Assembly (NCBI GenBank): GCA_910585875.1
Contig: CAJUIK010000056.1
Coordinates: 1 to 12,310 of the forward strand
Reading direction: 5' to 3'
DNA: 12,310 bases
From: an uncultured Eubacteriales bacterium
Lineage (GTDB): Bacteria > Bacillota > Clostridia > Oscillospirales > Butyricicoccaceae
Position numbers and translations under genes: made by a program. Below the pieces are notes generated by a model. It searched no databases and was not told the DNA's origin. It worked only from the letters and a program-made list of their open reading frames with translations. Within the stretch, counting starts at the first letter, position 1. Every line of letters starts with the position of its first letter. Below are positions 6,245 to 12,266 of the stretch, one piece after another.

Positions 6245-7462
6245 TTACCGCGTGGAATCCGCCAGAGGGTCTTTGGCTTTCGCGTAGACGACGGCAAAAG
6301 TCGTGGCCAGCACAAAGGCGCCGGCGGCGAACAAAAAGGGGATTTTGGGGCCGGCGGAATAGAGAAAGCCGGCGCACAGGGAGCCCACGATGCCGCCCAG
6401 GGAGCGGGTGGAATTGAAGAATCCCATCACCAGATTGCTGTCGTTGGTTTTGGCCGCTCGCTTGGCCACCAGATCCTGCATCAAAGGGATAGAGACGGCG
6501 TTGAAGGCATAGAACGCCACGCTGACAGCCATAAAGGAGCCAGTGGAATCGGCAAAGACCACGCCCAGGCTGGAAAGCATACAGGCGCCGACGACAAAAA
6601 TCGTGGAGCGACGCACGTTGGTTTTTTTGATCATCCACATACAGACGGTGGAGTTGGCCGCCAAGGCTACCAAGCCGATGAGGCCCTTGATCAGCCCGTT
6701 ATACCGGGAAGTCAGGCCCAGGGAATCCTTGATGAAATAATTGAAGCACTGCTCGAAGGCGGTATACCCCAGGTTGTGCAGACAGGTGACGCAGAACAGA
6801 GCGGCGAACAGAGCCGTCATGAAGTGGCGGCAGGCCACAAAGGCGGCGAAGGGGTTGGCCTCCCGGATCAGCCGCCGGGGTTCGATGGGGCCGGCGCCGG
6901 CGGGCCGGTCGTCCCGGCAGATGAAAAAGAAGGCGACGCCGGCCAGAGCCAGGCAAGCCGTCTGGGCGGCGAAAGTGGCGTTGAGGGAAACTTCTCCCAG
7001 AAAACCGCCGATAAAATAGCCAAAGGCGCTGGCCACAGCTTGAATTGTGGCAAAAATCGTCAGGTTTTTGCCCCGCTCCGCGTCGGAGGAGGTGTTGACG
7101 ATGTATGTAAGAAAACTGGTGAAAGCGCCGCCCGTGAACATACCGGCGAAGACCCGGGCAAAAATCAGCATTCCTTCTGTGCGGGCCATGCCGAAAAGAG
7201 CCTGGCCCACAGCGTAGCCCAGGCAGCAGATCAACATGGATTTGCGGCTGGCGATATAGCTGTTCAGCTTGCCCCAGAAAGGGGACATCAGGAAATAGGA
7301 CACCTGCATCACAGCCAGGGCCACGCCAAACATATAATCGCTCAGATGGTATTCCTGAATAAACGTGGGCGTCACCGGGTGGGCGAAATTGGCCGACAGA
7401 TTGAAGACGACCGCCGCCGCGAAAAACAGGAACATATTGTTGGACTTTGGTTTTGTTTCCAT
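6245..7462 (-). CDS. MFS transporter, proximal copy of a tandem pair
   Basis: This 405-aa membrane protein has the same plan as the downstream copy: an N-terminal METKPKSNNMFLFF start, the SPFWGKLNSYIASR loop, GMARTEG, FARVFAGMFTGG, and the hydrophilic central loop followed by the second half-bundle. It is a cytoplasmic-membrane MFS permease of unknown substrate. ATG 7462 is preceded by AAGGAAGG at a short distance. It is the first gene of its transcript, behind a promoter at 7569-7599 and a leader of about 100 nt containing two hairpins. The 5-oxoprolinase operon ends 190 nt upstream on the same strand, so import of 5-oxoproline or a peptide-derived compound is possible, but nothing in the protein itself shows this. 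Confidence 0.9.
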   Translation of the reverse strand: METKPKSNNMFLFFAAAVVFNLSANFAHPVTPTFIQEYHLSDYMFGVALAVMQVSYFLMSPFWGKLNSYIASRKSMLICCLGYAVGQALFGMARTEGMLIFARVFAGMFTGGAFTSFLTYIVNTSSDAERGKNLTIFATIQAVASAFGYFIGGFLGEVSLNATFAAQTACLALAGVAFFFICRDDRPAGAGPIEPRRLIREANPFAAFVACRHFMTALFAALFCVTCLHNLGYTAFEQCFNYFIKDSLGLTSRYNGLIKGLIGLVALAANSTVCMWMIKKTNVRRSTIFVVGACMLSSLGVVFADSTGSFMAVSVAFYAFNAVSIPLMQDLVAKRAAKTNDSNLVMGFFNSTRSLGGIVGSLCAGFLYSAGPKIPFLFAAGAFVLATTFAVVYAKAKDPLADSTR

Positions 7463-7485
7463 GACTTCCTTCCTTTCGTAGCTAT

Positions 7486-7508
7486 CCCGGGCGCGGAAGG
7501 CGCCCGGG
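7486..7508 (-). promoter_or_regulatory. Leader hairpin upstream of the proximal MFS gene, loop complementary to its SD
   Basis: In the leftward transcript CCCGGGCGC pairs perfectly with GCGCCCGGG (9 bp) around the loop CTTCC. The transcript then runs ATAGCTACGAAAGGAAGG into the start region. The loop CTTCC is an exact complement of GGAAG, which occurs twice in the SD stretch GGAAGGAAG. No U-run follows the stem. A loop-SD kissing or pseudoknot interaction that masks the ribosome binding site is possible. Confidence 0.6.
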
Positions 7509-7520
7509 AAGCCGATAATT

Positions 7521-7552
7521 GGAATCTTTTTTGTGTTTCAACACAAGATTCC
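7521..7552. promoter_or_regulatory. Interrupted inverted repeat in the MFS leader
   Basis: GGAATC (7521-7526) pairs with GATTCC (7547-7552), and an inner GTGT (7533-7536) pairs with ACAC (7541-7544); the left arm carries extra T residues. It lies between the predicted -10 box and the GC-rich hairpin, so it would be either an operator just downstream of the start of transcription or the first hairpin of a structured leader. There is no U-run after it. Confidence 0.4.
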
Positions 7553-7568
7553 ACAAAAATTCTATTTT

Positions 7569-7599
7569 ATTTTACACGTTAGAGCCAGGTGTAAGTCAA
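7569..7599 (-). promoter_or_regulatory. Promoter with embedded inverted repeat, MFS pair
   Basis: On the minus strand TTGACT (7594-7599) is followed by TAAAAT (7569-7574) after 19 bp, or by TGTAAA (7571-7576) after 17 bp. A perfect dyad, TTACAC-N11-GTGTAA (7572-7594), fills the spacer and touches both boxes. This arrangement is typical of regulated promoters; a 19-bp spacer is also a hallmark of MerR-family targets, though no MerR gene is seen here. LysR-type sites also use T-N11-A centres. Confidence 0.55.
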
Positions 7600-7654
7600 G
7601 AGCGGGGCGAAAAAAACTTCAGCAAATTACAGCGGTAAAAAGCCAGAAGCCGCC

Positions 7655-8614
7655 TCACCACAGCCCCTCCGGCCGGTTCAGCTCATCGGCCAAAGCCGCC
7701 GTTCGGCGGCGGTCCGCCCGCAGCAGCTCCTGGGCTTCCGCTATGGAAATCAGGGAGAAGCGAAGGGCGTCGCCAGGGCGGAGCTGGGCCAGCAGCGGCA
7801 GGTCGCAGGAGCAGACGGCGGCGATTTTGCCATAGCCGCCGGCGGTCTGCCGGTCGGCCATCATGACGAGAGGTTGGCCGTCCGGCACCTGAATGGAACC
7901 CATGGCCACCCCGTCGGACAGGATGTTGCCGTCAAACCCCGGCGCCCGCTGAATGGCCGGCCCCTCCAGCCGGTAGCCCATCCGGTCGCTGCTGGAACCA
8001 ATGGTATAGACGGAGGCAAGCAGGGTTTCCATACCCTGGTCTGTAAAGCAATCGTTCTGGGGGCCGGCCACAATGCGGACGGCCTGTTCCGGCTGGGGCG
8101 GGGGAGGCGGGTCTGCGGCCCGGCGATCCAGGTTGGGCAGCCAGAACTGAGGGCCCCGCAGAGGAAGGCGGTCTCCCGCCTTCAGGGCCCGCCCCTCCAG
8201 CCCGCCGAACCCGCCTTTGAGATAGGTGGACCGGCTGCCCATGACGAGGGGCAAATCAAAGCCGCCGTTGACCGCCAGATACCCCCGGAAGCCGGTTTTG
8301 GCGGCCCCCAATTCCAGCAAGGCGCCTTTGGGGGCGGAATAGGCCCGGTAAGGCAGAAGGGGAGCGCCGTCCAGCCGGGCGGAAAAATCCCCTCCTGTCA
8401 GGGCGAAAGCCGCCGGCGTTTCAAAGCGCAGCGAGGGGCCCAGCGCAGTGATTTCCAGGCAGGCTTCTCCCGGGTCGTTGCCCGCCAGCAGATTGGCCCA
8501 GGCCAGGGCCCGCTGGTCCATGGCGCCCGCCGCCGGCACGCCGAATTTCTGGAATCCGAAGCGGCCTTGGTCCTGGACGGCAGTCAACATTCCGGGTTTG
8601 AGCACAGTCAGCAT
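7655..8614 (-). CDS. pxpC: 5-oxoprolinase subunit PxpC (biotin-dependent carboxyltransferase-like, AHS2 domain)
   Basis: This 319-aa protein is the third subunit of the prokaryotic ATP-dependent 5-oxoprolinase, which opens 5-oxo-L-proline to L-glutamate. The fold is the AHS2/KipA domain, related to the carboxyltransferase part of urea carboxylase. Visible family motifs are KPGMLTAVQDQGR, GVPAAGAMDQ, LEITALGPSLRF, VNGGFDLPLVMGSRSTYLKGGFGG, VAGPQND, SSDRMGYRLEG, SDGVAMGSIQVP and GGYGKIAAVC, covering the full length. ATG 8614 overlaps the pxpB stop by one base (TGATG), with AAAGGAGG just upstream, so translation is probably coupled. It acts in the cytosol with PxpA and PxpB. Downstream, a run of seven T residues (7610-7616) follows only a weak stem, so how transcription ends before the transporter promoter is unclear. 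Confidence 0.95.
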   Translation of the reverse strand: MLTVLKPGMLTAVQDQGRFGFQKFGVPAAGAMDQRALAWANLLAGNDPGEACLEITALGPSLRFETPAAFALTGGDFSARLDGAPLLPYRAYSAPKGALLELGAAKTGFRGYLAVNGGFDLPLVMGSRSTYLKGGFGGLEGRALKAGDRLPLRGPQFWLPNLDRRAADPPPPPQPEQAVRIVAGPQNDCFTDQGMETLLASVYTIGSSSDRMGYRLEGPAIQRAPGFDGNILSDGVAMGSIQVPDGQPLVMMADRQTAGGYGKIAAVCSCDLPLLAQLRPGDALRFSLISIAEAQELLRADRRRTAALADELNRPEGLW

Positions 8615-9303
8615 CAGCGCCCCCTCCTTTCGATCCGTCGGAAGGTCTCTTCGTCGATGGGAACAAAGCGCACGCGTCCTCCCGCTTTCAGCAGAATGGG
8701 CGGCTCCAAAGCCGGGTCAAAAAGACGCAGCGGCGTGCGCCCGATCAGCTGCCAGCCTCCGGGGGATTGGATGGGGTAGACGCCGGTTTGGCTGCCGGCA
8801 ATGCCGACCGAGCCCGCCGGGATGCTGACGCGGGGCTGACTGCGCCGGGGCGCGGCCAGTTTGGGGTCCATGCCTCCCAAATAGGGGAAGCCGGGGGTGA
8901 AACCCAGCATGAAAATGCGGTAGGCCGGGGCGCTGTGCAGGGCGACGATCTGGTCGGGGCTCAGGCCGCAATGGGCGGCTACCTCCTCCAGATCCGGTCC
9001 GTATTCCCCGCCGTAGAGCGTGGGGATTTCTGTGACGGCCTCTTCCTGGGCGGCTTGTCCGCCGGCTTGCCGGGCCAAAGGCGCCAGCAGAGCCTGGATT
9101 TCGTCGAAATCCAACAGCCAGGGCAGATAGTGGACGGTAGCGGAGCGATAGGTGGGAACCGCCTCCCGGATAGCGGGATGGCCCAGCCCCTCCGCGGCCG
9201 CGGCAAAGGCGTGGACGGCGCCGTTGAGGGCTTCGTCTACAACAGAGCCGAATTCCACCGTGACCGCGCTGTCGCCGCAGGGCAAAAAGCGAATATCCGC
9301 CAT
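8614..9303 (-). CDS. pxpB: 5-oxoprolinase subunit PxpB (KipI-like, AHS1 domain)
   Basis: This 229-aa subunit is of the AHS1/KipI family; with PxpC it forms the part of 5-oxoprolinase related to urea carboxylase. The diagnostic C-terminal block is complete: GFTPGFPYLGGMDPKLAAPR, then PRVSIPAGSVGIAG, QTGVYPIQSPGGW and IGRTPL. The N-terminus reads MADIRFLPCGDSAVTVEFG, a normal PxpB start. In Bacillus subtilis the homologue KipI also inhibits a sporulation kinase, but the flanking pxpA and pxpC make 5-oxoprolinase the expected role here. ATG 9303 follows the pxpA stop by 4 nt and has only a modest SD (AGGTGA) that contains the pxpA stop. An in-frame extension up to 9408 is open but overlaps pxpA and is not family-like. 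Confidence 0.95.
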   Translation of the reverse strand: MADIRFLPCGDSAVTVEFGSVVDEALNGAVHAFAAAAEGLGHPAIREAVPTYRSATVHYLPWLLDFDEIQALLAPLARQAGGQAAQEEAVTEIPTLYGGEYGPDLEEVAAHCGLSPDQIVALHSAPAYRIFMLGFTPGFPYLGGMDPKLAAPRRSQPRVSIPAGSVGIAGSQTGVYPIQSPGGWQLIGRTPLRLFDPALEPPILLKAGGRVRFVPIDEETFRRIERRGR

Positions 9304-9307
9304 GGCG

Positions 9308-10081
9308 TCACCTGGCGAAGGCGCCGAAGGAAAGACACTCCACGCCTTCTTCCGCCAGCTTTTTGCGGATGGAGACCACAAAATCCACGGCGCTTTCATT
9401 ATCTCCATGGACGCACACGCTGTCGCACCGCACGGACAGTTTGCCGCCGTCGATTGTGTCCGCCGTCCCTTCCTTGATCATCTGCATCACCCGAGCCAGG
9501 GCCTGGTCGGTATCGTGGATCACGGCGCCGGGCAGGCTGCGGGGCGCCAGAGAGCCGTCGGCGGCGTAGGCCCGGTCCGCGAAAAATTCCCGGGCGAAGG
9601 GCACGCCCATCTCGGCGGCGGCCTCCTCCATCTTGCTGCCCGCCAGGGCCAGAATCATCAGCTGGCTGTCGAAATCCCGACAGGCCCGGCACAGGGCCTG
9701 GGCCAGGCGGATATCCTTACCCGCCATGTTGTACAAGGCGCCGTGGGCCTTCATGTGCTGCAATTCCAAGCCCTGGGCCCGGGCGAAGGCGTACAGGGCG
9801 CCGATTTGGTATTTGACGTAGGCGTAAACCTCGTCGGGCGAGACCTTGATTTCTCGGCGGCCGAAGCCCAGCAGATCCGGGAAGCCCGGGTGGGCGCCGA
9901 GGGCGGCGCCATGTCGCTTGGCCAGGGCCGTAGTGCGCTCCATCACCATCGGGTCGCCGCCATGCCAGCCGCAGGCGGCGTTGACCGAGGTTACATGGGG
10001 CGCCACGGCTTCGTCCATGCCGATGGTATAGGCCCCGAAGCTCTCGCCCAGGTCGCAGTTCAAATCGATTCTTTTCATCAT
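9308..10081 (-). CDS. pxpA: 5-oxoprolinase subunit PxpA (LamB/YcsF family)
   Basis: This 257-aa LamB/YcsF-family protein is the TIM-barrel-like subunit of ATP-dependent 5-oxoprolinase. Conserved segments are DLNCDLGESFGAYTIGMDE near the N-terminus, VNAACGWHGGDP, ALGAHPGFPDLLGFGRRE, KAHGALYN, and EFFADRAYAADGSLAPR. It is first in the pxpA-pxpB-pxpC operon, and the complex removes cyclised glutamate (5-oxoproline) and returns it to glutamate. Two adjacent ATG codons (10081 and 10078) follow AAGGGGAG at 6 or 9 nt; I list the first. A third in-frame ATG at 10105 (MELKGEFLMMKR) also has an upstream GGAGGG and cannot be excluded. Confidence 0.96.
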   Translation of the reverse strand: MMKRIDLNCDLGESFGAYTIGMDEAVAPHVTSVNAACGWHGGDPMVMERTTALAKRHGAALGAHPGFPDLLGFGRREIKVSPDEVYAYVKYQIGALYAFARAQGLELQHMKAHGALYNMAGKDIRLAQALCRACRDFDSQLMILALAGSKMEEAAAEMGVPFAREFFADRAYAADGSLAPRSLPGAVIHDTDQALARVMQMIKEGTADTIDGGKLSVRCDSVCVHGDNESAVDFVVSIRKKLAEEGVECLSFGAFAR

Positions 10082-10187
10082 CAAAAACTCCCCTTTCAGT
10101 TCCATCCTGTCCGCGCCCTCCAGGCTTTCGGCCTTCAAGGCTTTTCCTCTGCCAAGCGGCGGACCCGCAATCCAATCTCTTGGGGTT

Positions 10188-10198
10188 ATTCTATCATA
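10188..10198 (-). promoter_or_regulatory. Possible extended -10 promoter of the pxp operon
   Basis: On the minus strand the sequence TATGATAGAAT contains an extended -10 motif TG-A-TAGAAT (TAGAAT at 10188-10193). No good -35 box lies at 16-18 bp. Transcription would begin near 10181, giving a leader of about 100 nt before pxpA. An arm pair CCAAG/CTTGG occurs in that leader. Confidence 0.4.
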
Positions 10199-10225
10199 TT
10201 TTGGGGCTGAAAGGAGAAAATTTTT

Positions 10226-10261
10226 ATGGAGGCGTCCCATGAATTTTCCGAGGGGCTATGA
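10226..10261 (+). CDS. Possible 11-codon leader peptide upstream of the TDT gene
   Basis: An ATG at 10226 follows a strong AAGGAG (10211-10216) by 9 nt and opens the frame MEASHEFSEGL before TGA at 10259-10261. Another ATG overlaps that stop at 10258. It has no run of one amino acid as in classical attenuators, and no promoter is evident upstream. It may be a chance occurrence in the divergent promoter region. Confidence 0.2.
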   Translation: MEASHEFSEGL

Positions 10262-10384
10262 CAAACGTTAAGCCTGGAGGGCCGGGGGATTGCCTCCGCA
10301 ATAGAAAAAGGCTCTTGATTTTCCCGGCCAGAGCGGCGCAGAAGCGGCTCAAAGCCGGCGAGCCTGAGAAACGAGGCGGAAGTG

Positions 10385-11332
10385 ATGAAAGAATCCATTC
10401 GGAAAGCGCCTGTCCCCCTTTGCGGCGTCGCCCTGGGCATGGCGGCTCTGGGCAACCTGCTGCAAAGCTACTCCCAAGGGCTGCGCTATTCCTGCGGCGC
10501 CGTCTCTGGGCTGCTGCTGATCCTCTTTTTGCTCAAGGCGGTTATGTTTCCCCAGATGATTCGGCAGGACATGAAAAACCCTGTCATAGCCAGCGTGGCC
10601 CCCGCCTTTCCCATGGCGCTGACGCAGCTCAGCGTCTATCTCCAGCCCTGGCTGGGCCGAGGGTCCTATTATTTGTGGCTGTCCGCTCTGGCGCTCCACG
10701 CCGCGCTGACGGTCTATTTCACATGGCGGTTCATCTTCAAGCTGGAAATGACTCAGGTGTTCGCCAGCTATTTTGTCGTCTATGTGGGCGTCGCCGTCGG
10801 CGCCGTCACAGCCCCGGCCTATGGCAAAGAGGCTTTGGGCGCCAAGCTGGTCTGGTTTGCCCTGGCCGCTCTGGCGGCGCTGCTGGTTTTGGTGACTCTG
10901 CGCTATCTCCGCTTTCCCTGCGTAGAGGAGGCGGCTCAGCCCCTGATCTGCATCTATACGGCGCCGACCAGCCTGTGCATTGTGGGATATGTTCAGTCTG
11001 TGAGCCAGAAATCTCAGACGCTGCTGCTCGCTTTGCTGGGCCTTTCCACCGGGCTCTATCTCTTCGCGCTGTTTCAAGCCGCCAAATGCCTCAAGCTGCC
11101 CTTTTACCCCAGCTTCGCCTCCTTTACCTTCCCCTTTGTCATCACAGCTATCGCGGCCCGACAGGCCATGGATTGCCTGGCCGCAATAGGCGCGCCTCAA
11201 CCTTGGCTGCGGCCTCTGGCGCTGGCGGAAACCGCCGTCGCTTGCTTTTTGACTCTTTCTACCCTGGTTCGATTTCTTTGGTTTATCTTCGGAAAAGAAA
11301 GGGAAACGGCGCCAAAGAAAGGCGGGCGTTAA
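10385..11332 (+). CDS. TDT family transporter (TehA/SLAC1-like)
   Basis: This 315-aa integral membrane protein is of the tellurite-resistance/dicarboxylate transporter (TDT) family, which includes TehA and the SLAC1 anion channels. About ten hydrophobic segments fill the chain. Family-like stretches are VPLCGVALGMAALGNLLQ at the N-terminus, NPVIASVAPAFPMAL, FTWRFIFKLEMTQVFASYFVVYVG, and SFASFTFPFVITAIA near the C-terminus. It would conduct small anions or monocarboxylates/dicarboxylates across the cytoplasmic membrane; which one cannot be told, and tellurite resistance should not be assumed from the family name. ATG 10385 is preferred over the overlapping GTG at 10382; GAGGCGGAAG lies upstream. 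The stop is embedded in a strong terminator. Confidence 0.88.
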   Translation: MKESIRKAPVPLCGVALGMAALGNLLQSYSQGLRYSCGAVSGLLLILFLLKAVMFPQMIRQDMKNPVIASVAPAFPMALTQLSVYLQPWLGRGSYYLWLSALALHAALTVYFTWRFIFKLEMTQVFASYFVVYVGVAVGAVTAPAYGKEALGAKLVWFALAALAALLVLVTLRYLRFPCVEEAAQPLICIYTAPTSLCIVGYVQSVSQKSQTLLLALLGLSTGLYLFALFQAAKCLKLPFYPSFASFTFPFVITAIAARQAMDCLAAIGAPQPWLRPLALAETAVACFLTLSTLVRFLWFIFGKERETAPKKGGR

Positions 11333-11345
11333 AGCCCGCTTTTTT
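11318..11345 (+). terminator. Intrinsic terminator of the TDT gene
   Basis: GCGGGC (11322-11327) pairs with GCCCGC (11334-11339) around a GTTAAA loop, directly followed by TTTTTT (11340-11345). The stem overlaps the stop codon TAA at 11330-11332. Upstream A residues can extend the pairing into the T-run. Confidence 0.92.
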
Positions 11346-11359
11346 CGTCCGTTCCGGCA

Positions 11360-11388
11360 TTGCCTTTTGCCCGCCAAGGCGATACAAT
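11360..11388 (+). promoter_or_regulatory. Promoter of the tyrosine phosphatase gene
   Basis: TTGCCT (11360-11365) and TACAAT (11383-11388) are separated by exactly 17 bp. They lie just after the TDT terminator and about 50 bp before the phosphatase start, giving a leader of roughly 43 nt. Confidence 0.72.
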
Positions 11389-11437
11389 AAAGAAATAAAG
11401 AAAAAAGTTTGCCTTGGGAGAGAAAAAGGAGAAGACT

Positions 11438-12157
11438 ATGGTTTCCACACCTTTGCCCCTGGAGGGGGCGCTGAACGTCCGGGATTTGGGCGGATATGAG
11501 ACGGGCCGGGGGAGAACCCGGAGCCATGTGTTTTTGCGGGCGGACAATCTGGCCCCGCTGACCCAAAAGGATCTGGATTTTTTGCGGGAATACGGCGTGG
11601 CCTGCGACGTGGATCTGCGGGCCCAGCTGGAGCGGGACAACAGCCCAGACCCGCTGGAACGCCAGCCTTGGGCGCAATATCACAGCGTGCCCATGTTAGA
11701 CCAGCTGAATTCCCGGGATTTCGCGGACAAATTTCCAGACACCATGGGCCAGGTCTATCTGGATCTGCTGGAGGGAGGCGGATCTGCCTTTGCCAGGGCG
11801 ATGACGCTGCTGGCCCAGGCTCAGGGCTGCGCCCTGTTCCACTGTACTGCCGGCAAGGACCGCACCGGGGTGACGGCCATGCTGCTGTTGGATCTGGCCG
11901 GCGTCAGCCGACAGGATATCGCCGCCGACTACGCTGTTACCGAACAATACATGAAGGTCGTCTTTGACGCCCAATGCCGCCGGATGGAAATGGACGGAAT
12001 TTACGGGAAAGAATATCTTTACCGCTCTCAGCCTCAGGATATTTTGCGCGCCTACGACCATATTCATCAGAAATACGGCGGCGCCAGAGGGTATTTGGCC
12101 CGCGTCGGCTGCGGGGAAGAGACGATCGCCCGACTGGAGCAAAAGCTGCTGGGGTAG
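11438..12157 (+). CDS. Tyrosine-protein phosphatase (Tyr_phosphatase3 family)
   Basis: This 239-aa protein is of the Tyr_phosphatase3/IphP-like group of the CX5R phosphatase superfamily. It hydrolyses phosphate monoesters through a cysteinyl-phosphate intermediate. The P-loop HCTAGKDRTG (135-144) carries the nucleophile C136 and R142. The N-terminal signature NVRDLGGYETGRG, the HVFLRADNLAPLT segment and DVDLRAQLE are typical of the family. There is no signal peptide, so it is probably cytosolic. Substrates may be phosphotyrosine proteins, phosphoinositides or other phosphoesters; sequence alone does not decide. ATG 11438 follows AAGGAG at 6 nt; an in-frame TTG at 11414 lacks one and would include the SD as coding sequence. 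It has its own promoter and follows the TDT terminator, so it is likely monocistronic. Confidence 0.92.
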   Translation: MVSTPLPLEGALNVRDLGGYETGRGRTRSHVFLRADNLAPLTQKDLDFLREYGVACDVDLRAQLERDNSPDPLERQPWAQYHSVPMLDQLNSRDFADKFPDTMGQVYLDLLEGGGSAFARAMTLLAQAQGCALFHCTAGKDRTGVTAMLLLDLAGVSRQDIAADYAVTEQYMKVVFDAQCRRMEMDGIYGKEYLYRSQPQDILRAYDHIHQKYGGARGYLARVGCGEETIARLEQKLLG

Positions 12158-12194
12158 AGCGGGCGGCGGGGAGAATCCTTTCGACAAATCTGCC

Positions 12195-12223
12195 TTGCAA
12201 TCCGCTTTGGAAAGGCGTATAAT
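12195..12223 (+). promoter_or_regulatory. Strong sigma-A-like promoter for the last, truncated gene
   Basis: TTGCAA (12195-12200) and a perfect TATAAT (12218-12223) lie 17 bp apart, followed about 44 bp later by an ATG. No terminator separates it from the phosphatase stop at 12157. Confidence 0.8.
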
Positions 12224-12266
12224 AATCTCAGTATGCCGATAGAACAGAAAGGTGGAACAAATCCCC

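Larger units (their letters stand above)
4959..7462 (-). repeat. Tandem gene duplication (two MFS genes)
   Basis: The reading frames 4959-6179 and 6245-7462 are direct, same-strand duplicates. Hand alignment of the proteins gives about 80% identity. They are identical over long stretches (for example the central loop and the VMGFFNSTRSLGGIVGSLCAGFLYS-containing region near the C-terminus). Differences concentrate in the helix about residues 288-325 and the last 25 residues. The DNA is also near-identical in places such as the central-loop region, pointing to a fairly recent duplication or gene conversion. Confidence 0.9.
10082..10384. other. Divergent intergenic region between pxpA and the TDT gene
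   Basis: This 303-bp gap separates two divergent genes. It holds the likely pxp promoter on the minus strand. On the plus strand an AAGGAG site (10211-10216) precedes a tiny frame. No clear -35/-10 pair was found for the rightward TDT gene. The segment 10265-10384 is GC-rich and contains long-range complementary arms (GGCCGGG at 10280-10286, CCCGGCC at 10323-10329) of doubtful meaning. Confidence 0.5.

Noticed and set aside
4890..6287. 465-codon open frame on the plus strand opposite the distal MFS gene
   Set aside because: A long frame in GC-rich antisense, rich in His, Gly and Gln, with a similar shadow opposite the second MFS copy (6776-7582). It also runs through the terminator at 4901-4928. 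The MFS reading is clearly right.
7600..7657. Intrinsic terminator after pxpC
   Set aside because: There is a run of seven T residues on the minus strand (7610-7616), but the only stem before it is short (CTTC/GAAG with mismatches inside), so I do not call a terminator.
10280..10329. 7-bp inverted repeat GGCCGGG/CCCGGCC before the TDT gene
   Set aside because: The arms are 36 nt apart in GC-rich sequence and there is no T-run or promoter context; probably chance.
10258..11499. 413-codon plus-strand frame overlapping the TDT gene
   Set aside because: It overlaps the TDT gene in another frame, runs through the strong terminator at 11318-11345, and shows Arg/Pro/Gly-rich non-family sequence.
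10349..11683. 444-codon minus-strand frame opposite the TDT and phosphatase genes
   Set aside because: It spans a terminator, a promoter and two well-supported genes on the other strand; there is no domain and no start signal.
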